A DNA stretch of 64,000 nt from Nocardia speluncae NBRC 108251 (GCF_001613245.1 NZ_BDBZ01000001.1:186001-250000), one strand, 5' to 3'. Positions 8,967 through 18,237 are shown, numbered from the stretch's first letter. Translations and numbers: made by a program. Notes: generated from the sequence alone by a model not told the origin.

Positions 8967-8997
8967 GTCAACAAGTGTAGGCCAACAAGTGTTGACA
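8966..8997. promoter_or_regulatory. Two tandem TetR operator candidates
   Basis: TGTCAACA at 8966-8973 pairs with TGTTGACA at 8990-8997. Inside are two 12-bp sites: CAACA-AG-TGTAG (8969-8980, one mismatch) and CAACA-AG-TGTTG (8983-8994, perfect). They are 14 bp apart and cover the start of the minus-strand TetR gene. Confidence 0.75.
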
Positions 8998-9027
8998 TAG
9001 CGTTCGCGGTCGCTTTATCGTTGTTGC

Positions 9028-9039
9028 CAACAGTTGTTG
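9028..9039. promoter_or_regulatory. Third TetR operator candidate
   Basis: CAACA-GT-TGTTG is a perfect copy of the 12-bp site found twice at 8969-8994. It lies 26 bp before the start of the FAD monooxygenase gene, where a bound repressor would block its transcription. Confidence 0.72.
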
Positions 9040-9065
9040 ACTTCAGAAAGGCGCAGGTGGGAGAC

Positions 9066-10211
9066 ATGTCCACACCCGAAATCGACGTTATCGTCGTGGG
9101 CGCGGGGCCGGTCGGCCTCACCACCGCGATCGTGCTTACTCAGCTCGGGCACCGGGTGCGGATCGTCGACGACCAGGCCGCCGGGGCGAACACCTCCCGT
9201 GCCGCCGTGGTGCATTCGCGCACCCTCGAACTCCTCGACCCCTACGGCGTTGTCCCGGCATTGGCCGGTCGCGGAGTGCCCATTCCGCGCTTCACCATTC
9301 GCGACCGGGACCAGGTGCTGGTATCGGTGCCTTTCGCCGGACTGCCCACCGCCTACCCCTACACGCTGATGATCTCCCAGGCCGATACGGAGAAATTCCT
9401 GCTCGAGCGGGCGGCCGAACTGGGCGTCGTCGTGGACCGACCGGTCACCGTGGCGGCGATCGTCCAGGACGACGACTCGGTGACCGCGACGCTGTCCGAC
9501 GGCGAGCGGATATCCGCCCGCTATCTGATCGGCGCGGACGGGATGCACAGCACGGTGCGTGAGGAGGCGGGGATCGGATTCACCGGCGGCAGCTACGTGG
9601 AATCGTTCGGCCTGGCCGATATCCGGTTGACCGGCGGCATCCCCTGCGACGAGGTCATCCTCTATTTCTCGCCGGCGGGCCTGGCAGTGGTGGCGCCGCT
9701 ACCCGACGATATGTACCGGGTCGTCGCTGTCGCCGACGACGCACCGCGTGATCCGGATACCGGCTTCGTGCAGCGGCTGCTGGACGACCGCGGCCCGCAA
9801 GCAGTTCCGGCGGTGGTCACCGAGGTGGTGTGGGGTTCGCGCTTCCGCGTCCACCACCGCCTCGCCGACACCTATCGGCGCGGGCGCATCCTGCTTGCCG
9901 GCGACGCCGCCCATGTCCATTCACCCGCCGGCGGACAGGGGATGAACCTCGGTATCGAAGACGCCGTAACCACCGGCCGGATGCTGTCCCGGGTGCTGCT
10001 CGGAGAGAGCACGACGCTGCTCGACGAGCACGCGGCGGCACGACGCACCACAGCCCGCTCGGTGATGTCGACCGCCGGAAGGCTCACCGATGCCGCCACA
10101 ATACCGGCCGCCGCTCGGCCGTTGCGCAATATCGGGCTGCGTATCGCCGGTGCCTCGCCGATCGTCCGGCGGCGGCTCGCTCACCGGTTGTCCGGGCTCG
10201 ACCGCCGCTGA
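9066..10211 (+). CDS. FAD-dependent aromatic hydroxylase-like monooxygenase
   Basis: A 381-residue group A flavoprotein hydroxylase of the PheA/TfdB-like type. It has the FAD motif GAGPVG near the N-terminus, the conserved GADGMHSTVR segment in the middle, and the second FAD motif GRILLAGDAAHVHSPAGG. Enzymes of this class hydroxylate phenolic or polyketide rings using NAD(P)H and oxygen. The length lacks the C-terminal thioredoxin-like domain of phenol hydroxylases (500 or more residues). The ATG at 9066 has AGGTGGGAG upstream. It forms an operon with the next gene and is probably repressed by the divergent TetR. The substrate is unknown. Confidence 0.87.
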   Translation: MSTPEIDVIVVGAGPVGLTTAIVLTQLGHRVRIVDDQAAGANTSRAAVVHSRTLELLDPYGVVPALAGRGVPIPRFTIRDRDQVLVSVPFAGLPTAYPYTLMISQADTEKFLLERAAELGVVVDRPVTVAAIVQDDDSVTATLSDGERISARYLIGADGMHSTVREEAGIGFTGGSYVESFGLADIRLTGGIPCDEVILYFSPAGLAVVAPLPDDMYRVVAVADDAPRDPDTGFVQRLLDDRGPQAVPAVVTEVVWGSRFRVHHRLADTYRRGRILLAGDAAHVHSPAGGQGMNLGIEDAVTTGRMLSRVLLGESTTLLDEHAAARRTTARSVMSTAGRLTDAATIPAAARPLRNIGLRIAGASPIVRRRLAHRLSGLDRR

Positions 10212-10241
10212 ACCGGAACCGAACCACTCGAGGAGACCGCC

Positions 10242-10982
10242 ATGCGCGTCGTCAACGAACACCATGCAAGCAAGGCCCGCCTGGCCGACCCCACCGGTAA
10301 TGGGTTCCTGCTGCTCGCGGCCGAGGTAGGTGACCAGTTCGGGCCCCTGCCGCGGCCCTCGGCGCCACGCCGCCGGATACTGGCACGGATCGGCCCGCTG
10401 AGTGAGCGGCTGGCCGAACGGCCCGATGTCCTCGAGGCGACGGTCTTCCGCGCCGCGCTGCGCCCACCTGGTGAGGGCGCGCAGATCCTGCGTGGCGCGG
10501 GTGTGCGTCCCGCCCGTTTCGATGTCGTCGTACTCGTCAGGACGGAATCCGTGGCCGCACTCGCTGCCATCCGCACCGATCCGGCCTGGCGAGAGCTGGC
10601 CGGCCTGCTGGGAGAGTCGGCGCGCCGCACTCATCTCGTTGCGGCGAGCAGTCCCGCCCGGATCGGCGATGTGGACCACGGTCCCGACCACTGGTTCCTG
10701 TTCAACTACTTCTATGGCGACGACCCTAGGACCGTGCACGATATCTGGGAGTACACCGCGGGTTGGTTCCAGCGGAAGACGGCGCTGCCGAACTCGGTGC
10801 CCCTACGCCCGCTGCCGGGGGAACTCGCCGACTACACGCTGATCAACCACGCGTCCTGGCCGGCGCTGCGCACCTTTCTCCCCGGGCTCCTTTTTCGCCC
10901 GACATTCCGTTCGTTCGTCCTCGCGAACTTCGCCGCGAACGGTATCGCCGCTCAGCCGATCATCTACCGGCGGCTGCCCTGA
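10242..10982 (+). CDS. Conserved protein of unknown function
   Basis: A 246-residue protein with no recognised catalytic motif and no signal peptide. The middle part (FDVVVLVRTES, AALAAIRTDPAWRELAGLL) looks like the strand-helix pattern of a dimeric alpha/beta barrel. A second part (DHGPDHWFLFNYFYGDD, WEYTAGWFQRKTAL) is rich in aromatic residues. The start has AGGAG at good spacing, 30 bp after the monooxygenase stop, so the two are likely co-transcribed and co-regulated. It may handle the same substrate, but nothing in the sequence proves it. Confidence 0.72.
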   Translation: MRVVNEHHASKARLADPTGNGFLLLAAEVGDQFGPLPRPSAPRRRILARIGPLSERLAERPDVLEATVFRAALRPPGEGAQILRGAGVRPARFDVVVLVRTESVAALAAIRTDPAWRELAGLLGESARRTHLVAASSPARIGDVDHGPDHWFLFNYFYGDDPRTVHDIWEYTAGWFQRKTALPNSVPLRPLPGELADYTLINHASWPALRTFLPGLLFRPTFRSFVLANFAANGIAAQPIIYRRLP

Positions 10983-11464
10983 GCATCCCCGCCGGATCCG
11001 GATTGCCGGCAGATCGCCGATGGTTGCCGATGGCGCCGATCGTGCAGTGTTTTCCGGCGTGACAGCGGCTCGGGGAATTGCCGTTCACCGGATTCCTCCG
11101 GGTCACAGGGCTGTGAACTGCATGGAATCTCGTCTACCGAACTCGAATGACACCGTTCACCAGGGGCTGGGATTTCGAGAATTTTCCGGCTGCCCTGTTT
11201 GCCGGGAATTGTCCCGGGTAGTTGCCGGGGAGGTAGCCGATCGACACTCCGCACCGAGTGAGTGCCCGGCGGTTACCCGAAACAGCCGAAGCCGCGCCCG
11301 ATGCGGAACCGAACACCGGGAGCGGCGAGCACGCCGAATCGCGGCGGCTACCGGCACCCGGATCCGGGGGCAGCCGTCCTCGAGCGCCCGGCCCCGGGAA
11401 CGGTCCGCGTGACGCGACTCGGTTCGCCGATCACGTATCGGACGAGAAGCTAGGAGGAGCAGCC
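10983..11464. other. Intergenic region before the PRC-barrel gene
   Basis: These 482 bp lead to the PRC-barrel/DUF2382 gene. They contain the SigF-like promoter described at 11197-11220, which would give a leader of about 240 nt. Short open frames in this stretch have no good ribosome site and are not called. Confidence 0.5.
11197..11220 (+). promoter_or_regulatory. SigF/SigB-like stress promoter
   Basis: GTTT and GGGTA are separated by 15 bp. This fits the pattern recognised by SigF/SigB-type stress sigma factors of actinobacteria (GTTT-N15-17-GGGTA). The downstream gene belongs to the YsnF-like general-stress family, which supports the reading. Confidence 0.55.
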
Positions 11465-12280
11465 ATGGCTCAACAGGTGGAAGAACTGATCGGAGACGCC
11501 GTCTACGATCTGGACGGCGACAAGATCGGCAAGGTGAAGCGGGTCTACGTCGACAATTCTTCCGGCGCCCCGACCTGGGCGTCGGTGAGCACCGGACTTT
11601 TCAGCGACGATTCCCTGGTGCCGCTGGCCGGAGCTCAGCTGCGGCAGGACACTGGGGAACTGCAGGTCCGGGTGCACAAGGAAGCGGTGAAATCCGCGCC
11701 GCATCTGGAACACGACGGCCTGATCAGCCGCGAATCGGAGGACGAATTGTTCGTCCACTACGGAATCGACCCGGGTCGCTCCGGCTGGGACGACTACGGG
11801 CGGCACGCCGAGCGGCCCGGCGGCGATACCACGGGTACGGCGGCCGGTATGGGCACCGCCGCGGGCATGGGCACCGCCGCCGGTATGGGCGGCACCACCG
11901 CACCGCCTGCGGACCGGGAATCCATGGTGCGTTCGGAAGAACAGCTCGACGTCGGCACCGAAGAGCGGGAGTCCGGCCGGGCCCGGATGCGTAAATACGT
12001 GGTCACCGAAGAACAATCGGTCACCGTGCCCACCCGCCACGAGGAGGTGCGCGTCGAACGGGAACCCATCACCGACCCCAGTACGGTGAACGCGGACCTC
12101 GGTGACGAAGAACGGGAGGTCACACTGCACGAAGAGCGGGTGACCGTGCACAAGGAATCCGTGCCCGTCGAACGGGTCCGCCTCGCGGTCGACGAGGTCG
12201 AGGAGGATCAAACCGTCTCCGATACCGTCCGTAAGGAACGGATCGAGACCGAAGGAACCGATCGCGACGACCGTCGCTGA
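11465..12280 (+). CDS. PRC-barrel and DUF2382 stress protein
   Basis: A 271-residue soluble protein. A PRC-barrel domain fills residues 1-115 (opening with EELIGDAVYDLDGDKIGKV). A Gly/Ala/Thr/Met linker follows. The C-terminal half is a DUF2382 (YsnF/AvaK-like) domain with alternating acidic and basic heptads such as EEVRVEREPI and EERVTVHKESVPVERV. Relatives are general-stress proteins of unknown biochemical role. An AGGAGGAG ribosome site precedes the ATG at 11465. A strong terminator follows the stop, so the gene is monocistronic. Confidence 0.88.
   Translation: MAQQVEELIGDAVYDLDGDKIGKVKRVYVDNSSGAPTWASVSTGLFSDDSLVPLAGAQLRQDTGELQVRVHKEAVKSAPHLEHDGLISRESEDELFVHYGIDPGRSGWDDYGRHAERPGGDTTGTAAGMGTAAGMGTAAGMGGTTAPPADRESMVRSEEQLDVGTEERESGRARMRKYVVTEEQSVTVPTRHEEVRVEREPITDPSTVNADLGDEEREVTLHEERVTVHKESVPVERVRLAVDEVEEDQTVSDTVRKERIETEGTDRDDRR
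11834..11887 (+). repeat. Three 18-bp tandem repeats in the linker
   Basis: Three consecutive 18-bp units each encode Gly-Thr-Ala-Ala-Gly-Met in the linker between the PRC-barrel and DUF2382 domains. Synonymous differences between units suggest they are not freshly duplicated. The copy number could vary between strains. Confidence 0.8.
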
Positions 12281-12293
12281 ATCCTGCACGCCA

Positions 12294-12324
12294 CGGGATC
12301 CCGGGTGAGGAGCCCGGGATCCCG
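12294..12324 (+). terminator. Rho-independent terminator
   Basis: A perfect 12-bp GC-rich stem (12294-12305 with 12313-12324) with a 7-nt loop is followed by TTTCGT. It lies 14 bp after the stop of the DUF2382 gene. Confidence 0.85.
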
Positions 12325-12479
12325 TTTCGTCGGGAACCCGCCTCCTCGGCATTCATCGGCCGCCGTTGCGGATAAGCGGAGATATCCCGTCTGGTGGCCG
12401 CGCGCTCGATTGCACCGATGACTTTCGGATGAACCTGTCGTCGATACTTCCGGATAGACCGGCAGACAGGAGTCCAGGT

Positions 12480-13343
12480 ATGACAGGACCTTTTCGAACG
12501 GGCACGACCACAGTGCGGGCACACGGCCTCGTTCTCGGCATCGAGAGCTTCGGCCGCGAGGACGATCCGCTGGTTCTGCTGATCGGCGGCACAACCATGC
12601 TGTCGTGGCCCGGCGTGTTGTGCGAGCGGCTCGCCTCGGGCGGGCGGCGCGTGGTCCGCTACGACCTGCGAGACTCCGGCGCATCGACGACCCTCGACCC
12701 GGAGAACCCGGCATATGACCTGCGGGATCTCGCTGCCGACGCGGTCGCGCTGGTCGAGACGCTCGGTGCCGGGACTGCCCATCTCGGCGGGATCGGCGTC
12801 GGCGGGATGGTCGCTCAGGTCGCCGTGTTGGACCACCCGGATATGTTCTCGGCACTGACCCTCGTCGGCACCCGGCCGGTAGCGCCGGGCCCGGTCGACG
12901 ATGACCTGCCCGACCACGACGGCGCGGTGATGGGCGCGATGTTCGCCCGCCCACAGCCCGACTGGACCGACCGGAACGCTGTCGCGGCGTTCGCCGCCGA
13001 GGGGGCGGAGCCGATGGGCAACGATCCGCAGCAGGCGCAGGCGACGGCGGCGCGGATCTGGGACCGGACACCGTCGGGCGATCCCGCGGTGCACCAGGCG
13101 AACCAGCTCGGGATGGTGTTCTCCCGGATCGACTGCGCCCCACGCTGGCGGGAGCGGCTCGGTGAGCTCGATATGCCCACGCTCGTGGTACATGGTCGCG
13201 CCGATCCGTTCTTCCCGGTCGGCAACGGCGAGGTCCTTGCCGCCGAAATCCCCGGGGCGCAACTACTTGTCCTCGACGATATGGGTACCGCCCTGCGCCA
13301 TGCCGCGGCAGACGAGGTCGCGGCCGCCATGCTCGCCCTGTGA
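12480..13343 (+). CDS. Alpha/beta hydrolase lacking its nucleophile
   Basis: This 287-residue protein has an alpha/beta-hydrolase fold close to the RdmC/DnrP esterase type. It shows the DLRDSGAST loop, an elbow region and an acid loop, HGRADPFFPV. At the elbow the normal G-x-S-x-G reads GIGVG, so the serine at residue 106 is a glycine (codon GGC at 12795). The usual GMGH histidine motif near the C-terminus reads DMGT. Both the nucleophile and the base therefore appear lost, and the protein is probably not a hydrolase. It could bind a ligand or regulate something. The ATG at 12480 has AGGAG upstream and the frame is intact. Confidence 0.83.
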   Translation: MTGPFRTGTTTVRAHGLVLGIESFGREDDPLVLLIGGTTMLSWPGVLCERLASGGRRVVRYDLRDSGASTTLDPENPAYDLRDLAADAVALVETLGAGTAHLGGIGVGGMVAQVAVLDHPDMFSALTLVGTRPVAPGPVDDDLPDHDGAVMGAMFARPQPDWTDRNAVAAFAAEGAEPMGNDPQQAQATAARIWDRTPSGDPAVHQANQLGMVFSRIDCAPRWRERLGELDMPTLVVHGRADPFFPVGNGEVLAAEIPGAQLLVLDDMGTALRHAAADEVAAAMLAL

Positions 13344-13581
13344 GCTCCCGGATTGCTCGGCATCCTGAGCCGGCGGATCGCACGGATGCCGCGCAGCGGG
13401 ACGCCACATCGCCCGGTGCACGTCGCGGCTGGTCAGCTCTGCAACGGCCCGGACCGCTCCCCGGTCAGTGGCTGTCGACGGCAGTTCCGGCTGTCCGGCC
13501 GAAATGAGGTCCGGTCCGCACCGACCACAGCGGGTCGCCGCCCGGCGCGCTTCGGCGCACTCCGGTGGGCGGCGATACCGG

Positions 13582-16500
13582 TTACGCGTCCTGTCCGACC
13601 TCGGCCTGTTCGGCGGTTTCCGCTTCGGTGAGGGACTCCCGTTCACCTCCGGGCAGGGCCGGGGTATCGGGGCGACCTGTTCCCGCGGCGGGAAGCAGCC
13701 GTGGCAGCAGCGCGGAGCCCGCGGTGGCACCCGCCGCCGCGGTGGTCGCGATGGACCACCCGATGGGACCGAGGGGGGTGCAACCGAAGTAGGCACCAAG
13801 CCCCGGCGTCATGACGACGACCCCCAGAACCGCACCGCTGGCGGCGGTGGTGACCCACACCAGCGGGCTGCGATAGCCGGCGACCAGCGTCTGGCCCAGC
13901 TGGGTGCCGATCAGTGCGACCAGACCGATGGTGTCCGCACGCCGCTGGGTGCCGGTGTATCGGCCGACCAGCCACGCGGCCGACGCGCCGGTGGCGGTGG
14001 CGACACCGCGGACGGCGATCGTCCGGATCAGGTCGGAGCCGAGGCTGGCCGGTGGGATCGCGGCGAGCTGGCGTGCCCGCTCCTCCACCCAGTCCGAGTC
14101 GTCCTGTGTTTCGACACCTTCCTGACCACCGGCCAGGGCGAGCGCCAGGGCCGGGAACATATCGGTGAGCAGGTTGACCAGCAGGAACTGGCGGGTCCCC
14201 AGCGGTGCCCGGCCGCCGACCGCGGTCCCGAACAGAGTGAATGCGATCTCGCCGGCGTTGCCGCCGACCAGCACCGCGACCGAATCGGCCACTCGCTGCC
14301 ACATACTGCGGCCTTCGACCAGCGCGTGCAGCAGTGCCCGCGGGTCGGGTTCGGTGAGCACGAGATCGGCGGCATTGCGGGCGGCCGCCGAACCGTGCGC
14401 GGCGATACCGATCCCGATATCGGCGGTGCGGATGGCGGCGGCATCGTTGCTGCCGTCACCGGTCATTCCCACGACATGGCCGTTGCGGCGCAGCGCCGTG
14501 ACGATCCCGACTTTCTGCTCCGGGTCTATCCGGGCGAAAACGGTGCTGCGCTCGATCAGCTCCCGTCGCTCGGTTTCGTCGAGTTCGTCGAGGTCCGCAC
14601 CCGTGGTCACCGTGCCCACGGTGATGCCGAGCTGCCGGGCGACCGCGGCCGCGGTGACCGGGTGGTCGCCGGTGATCATGCGAACCCCGACCCCGTTGTC
14701 CTGTAGCGCGCGCACGAGATACGGGGTCTGCGGGCGCGGTCTATCGGCGATCCCCAGGAACCCGAGCAACGTGAGTTCGTCCACGGCGGTCTCCATATCC
14801 TGCGGATGCTCCGGCAGGTCACGGCGGGCCACCACGAGGACCCGCAGGCCCTGTTCGGCAAGATCTCGTACCTTGGCATCGGCGTGTTCGCGCAGCTCGT
14901 CGGTCAGGGACGGATCCGGTTTCGTACCGGTGCCTACCCGCGTGCAGCGCGGCAATACAACCTCCGGTGCGCCTTTGACCACGAGCCGGAGTTTGTTCGC
15001 AGTCCGGCCGACTGCCGCGGCGTATCCGCGGTTGGATTCGAACGGTATCTCGTCGAGGGGATCCCAGCGGTGGGCGTCGGATTCGAGCGTTTCGGCGGCG
15101 GCGTCGAGGACGGCGCGGTCGGTGGCATGCAGCACCGGCCCGTCGTCGGGTTCGGGGCAGGCCCGGGCGGCGGCCCGCAACAATCGCTGCGCCGTGGCGG
15201 AATCGCTGCCGGGTCGCCATTGTTCGTCGAGATCGGCGAGTGCGGTGAGCCGCAACCGGCCCTCGGTGAGGGTGCCGGTTTTGTCGAAGCACAATTCGTC
15301 GACCCGGCCCAGTGCCTCCACCGCACGGTTGGCGCGGACCAGCACTCCGTAACGGGACAACCGCCGCGCCGCCGCGAGCTGCGCCACCGTCGCCACCAGC
15401 GGCAACCCCTCGGGCACCGCGGCCACCGCCACCCCGACACCGTCGGAGATCGCCGCGCGCAGGGTGCGCCCGCGGAGGCCGCCGAGTGCGGTGACGATCG
15501 CGCCGCCGGTCAGCGTCAGCGGCAGCGCGCGATCGGTGAGTGAGCGCAACTGCGCCTGCACACCACCCTTGTCCGGTGGTACCGCCCCTGCCGTAGCGCG
15601 GCCGGCCTGCGTATCGGCGCCGACCGCGACGACCACTGCCACCGCGGAACCGCTGACCACGGTGGTGCCTTCGAAAACGAGGCAGGCGCGGTCGCCTACA
15701 GCGGCGCCTGGAGTGGCCTCCACTGTCTTGGGAACCGTCACCGATTCACCGGTCAGCCCGGATTCGTCCATTTCCAGGTCCTCGGTGCGCAGCAGTCGCG
15801 CGTCGGCGGGAACCACCTCGCCCGCGTGGACGACGAATACGTCCCCGATCTCCAGGCACTCGGCGGGCACCTCGGTGCTCGCCGGTTCCGCGGCGTCGAT
15901 CTCGGCCCGGTCGATCACCTTGCCGTTCAGTCGCTCCCCCTCGAGTAGTTCCTGCAATTCGTTTTCCGCCGCCTGCCGCTGACGGGCGGAGATCATGGCG
16001 TTCACGGCGAGCACCGAGGACAGCAGCACGGCATCGGACGGGGAGCCCAGAATCGCGGTCGCCACCGCACCCACGCCGAGCACCGGGGTCAGTGGGTCGG
16101 CCAGCTCGCGCCGCATATGGCCGAGGTAGCCCGTGACCGGCGCGAACGCGGTAGGTATCGCGCTGCGCCCGGCGGGCTCGCCGGTGTGCCGTTGCGCCGG
16201 GTTCGCCGGCTCCGGCAACCGGGACAGCACCTCGCCCGGTTCGAGGGCATGCCAAGGCAACAGTGGTGCGGGCGCGCCCACGGCATCCGGCCGGGCCGCC
16301 CGCAGACCGGTCACCGCGCCGTTGAACAGGCCCGCGAAGTTCGCCGCGATCATCGGCGCGGTACGGGACCGGGCGTCCGGTGCCGCGGCCAGGATCAGCC
16401 CGGTGAGGCTACAGGCCGACAACGCCAGGGTGCGACCGCGTTCGCTGACCTGCCGCGCGGGCCCGACCGCCGCCAGCGTGCGCCGCACCTGCTCCAGGTT

Positions 16501-18237
16501 GCGGCACAGCAGGTCCGCCGACCACGGCACATGGATACCGCCGCCTTCGCAGCCGATGAGACCGATCGCGACATCGGCGTGGTCGAGTGCCTTGTGCGCC
16601 CGGGTGCTCAGCACCGCCACTGCGTGACCGTCCTGCTGCAGGCGTTCCACGTGCGCGCTGAGCGACCCGCGCGCGGACACGAATTCGTCCGCGACCCCGC
16701 GTAGTTCGGCAGCGTCGCGGTGACCGGCCAGCACTGTGCGCAAACCTGCGCGGCGGGCGGCGTTGAGCACACTGTGTGCGCGCGGATCCAGTTCTCGGCC
16801 GATCAGTACCCGTCCGACGACCCGGTCGCCGAAACGCAGTTCCCGTTCGACCGGGCGGCTGGTGGGCCCGCGGTCGCGAGTTCCGGAGTGTGGGTGCACC
16901 AGCCGCGTCGGATGGCCGTCGGTGCCGGCGTTGTCCTCCGGTGACCACAGCAACCGTTGCGCGGTGCTCCAGACCCGCGCATCCGGCCACTGCGGATCAG
17001 AACTCTCGGCCTCGAGCACCACCCGGCGGGTGGTGGCCAGGGATTCGGCATCGACGACCACCGCCGTCAGCCTGTCGAAGCGCCGCCACGCGGCCGGATG
17101 CAGAGTGAGGACACCGGCCGCTGACAGAGTGGTGGATACAGTGGCCGAGTAGACCTCCCGCCCGGCCCGCGCCGCTTTCGGGGCGCCGAGAAGGAGGGCG
17201 TCGGCGATATCGCCCGCCCGGCCGAGCCCGGCGAGGGTGGTGGCACCGGCGAGCGCGGCGGCGGAGGTTTCGTCGGCGACCCGCTCGACGGGTCCGTGCG
17301 GTAGGTCGGTGGGCCGGGTGAAACGCGGTAGCGGTTTGTCGACCCCGAAATGCTCGGCATCGACGATATCGGCCTCCCATTCGCGCCACTGCGCGTGCCG
17401 AGCCACGGCTTCGGTGAGGGCGAAACCACGCTGGACGGTATCGGCCACCAGGTTCGTCACGCCGCCGGCCGCGCCCTCGCCGAGCGCCGAGCCCGCGGCA
17501 TTGGCCACCGCCAGCAGTAGATCGGTGCGGGTACTGCCGAGCCGTTCCTCGAGGTGCCGGCGCAGCCGGGGCTGAGCGTCGGTGAACGCCGCGACCGAGC
17601 GCACACCGCGCATGACCCCGCGCAGCGGGGGGACGGTGCCGGCCGCGGAGATCGCGATCGCGCAGATATCGCCGGCTACCTCGATCGCGGCCGCGATCAC
17701 CGGTTCGCGGTCCGCGGGGAACTCCACGGCGCGGCTCCAGCCCGCGTCGGCGACCTGTGATTCGCGTTCGACCTCCTCGATCTCCGCGAGTAACCGGTCG
17801 AGGTCGGCGCCGCTGGACAGCGCCGTCACGATCCGCCCGGTGACCGCGTTGACCCGCCACCACTGCACCCCGCGCAACCGGCCCAGATGCTGTTCCAATG
17901 CCCCGGTGACCGCGGACCGGTGGGTGTCGTCCAAGCCTTGGACCTCGATGGTGGCCCTGTCTTGCGAGATCGCGACCCGGCGTTGCGCGCGCCGGTCCCG
18001 GGGGTCGAGCAGCGCCGTCAGGTCGGCGCGTAACTCGCTGTTCCGGCCGGGCAGCAGCGGCGCGATTCCGGTGGCCACCGTCGTGGCCATCTTCTCTGCG
18101 GTCCGGACAGGGGTTTCCGCCACCTGGAGTCCGGTGTCGACCGCCCGCTGGGCCCCTGAACGCATTGCTTCGGTCACCGTGGCGACCGGTGCGGTGATCA
18201 GCCGGGGAGACAGGAGTGAGCGCACAGTCGGGGACAT
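13582..18237 (-). CDS. ctpI: Cation-transporting P-type ATPase CtpI
   Basis: A 1551-residue membrane ATPase, close in size and layout to mycobacterial CtpI. The C-terminal half is a complete P-type pump: actuator motif TGES (SGLTGESVTVPK), PEGLP in the membrane segment, phosphorylation site DKTGTLTEG with the aspartate at about residue 985, nucleotide-domain VVKGAPE, and hinge motifs ITGDHP and TGDGSNDAAAI. The PEGLP motif points to the P2 (Ca/Mn-like) group, but the ion is not known. The N-terminal half is a degenerate partner without the catalytic aspartate (VVVDAESLATT where DKTGT should be) but with a vestigial hinge (ALDHADVAIGL). Confidence 0.88.
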   Translation of the reverse strand: MSPTVRSLLSPRLITAPVATVTEAMRSGAQRAVDTGLQVAETPVRTAEKMATTVATGIAPLLPGRNSELRADLTALLDPRDRRAQRRVAISQDRATIEVQGLDDTHRSAVTGALEQHLGRLRGVQWWRVNAVTGRIVTALSSGADLDRLLAEIEEVERESQVADAGWSRAVEFPADREPVIAAAIEVAGDICAIAISAAGTVPPLRGVMRGVRSVAAFTDAQPRLRRHLEERLGSTRTDLLLAVANAAGSALGEGAAGGVTNLVADTVQRGFALTEAVARHAQWREWEADIVDAEHFGVDKPLPRFTRPTDLPHGPVERVADETSAAALAGATTLAGLGRAGDIADALLLGAPKAARAGREVYSATVSTTLSAAGVLTLHPAAWRRFDRLTAVVVDAESLATTRRVVLEAESSDPQWPDARVWSTAQRLLWSPEDNAGTDGHPTRLVHPHSGTRDRGPTSRPVERELRFGDRVVGRVLIGRELDPRAHSVLNAARRAGLRTVLAGHRDAAELRGVADEFVSARGSLSAHVERLQQDGHAVAVLSTRAHKALDHADVAIGLIGCEGGGIHVPWSADLLCRNLEQVRRTLAAVGPARQVSERGRTLALSACSLTGLILAAAPDARSRTAPMIAANFAGLFNGAVTGLRAARPDAVGAPAPLLPWHALEPGEVLSRLPEPANPAQRHTGEPAGRSAIPTAFAPVTGYLGHMRRELADPLTPVLGVGAVATAILGSPSDAVLLSSVLAVNAMISARQRQAAENELQELLEGERLNGKVIDRAEIDAAEPASTEVPAECLEIGDVFVVHAGEVVPADARLLRTEDLEMDESGLTGESVTVPKTVEATPGAAVGDRACLVFEGTTVVSGSAVAVVVAVGADTQAGRATAGAVPPDKGGVQAQLRSLTDRALPLTLTGGAIVTALGGLRGRTLRAAISDGVGVAVAAVPEGLPLVATVAQLAAARRLSRYGVLVRANRAVEALGRVDELCFDKTGTLTEGRLRLTALADLDEQWRPGSDSATAQRLLRAAARACPEPDDGPVLHATDRAVLDAAAETLESDAHRWDPLDEIPFESNRGYAAAVGRTANKLRLVVKGAPEVVLPRCTRVGTGTKPDPSLTDELREHADAKVRDLAEQGLRVLVVARRDLPEHPQDMETAVDELTLLGFLGIADRPRPQTPYLVRALQDNGVGVRMITGDHPVTAAAVARQLGITVGTVTTGADLDELDETERRELIERSTVFARIDPEQKVGIVTALRRNGHVVGMTGDGSNDAAAIRTADIGIGIAAHGSAAARNAADLVLTEPDPRALLHALVEGRSMWQRVADSVAVLVGGNAGEIAFTLFGTAVGGRAPLGTRQFLLVNLLTDMFPALALALAGGQEGVETQDDSDWVEERARQLAAIPPASLGSDLIRTIAVRGVATATGASAAWLVGRYTGTQRRADTIGLVALIGTQLGQTLVAGYRSPLVWVTTAASGAVLGVVVMTPGLGAYFGCTPLGPIGWSIATTAAAGATAGSALLPRLLPAAGTGRPDTPALPGGERESLTEAETAEQAEVGQDA

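Noticed and set aside
11020..11412. Open frames before the PRC-barrel gene
   Set aside because: No ribosome site and Arg-rich random composition; the SigF-like promoter lies inside them.
11834..11887. Short tandem repeats as a CRISPR array
   Set aside because: Units are 18 bp, directly adjacent and in frame within a gene; there are no spacers.
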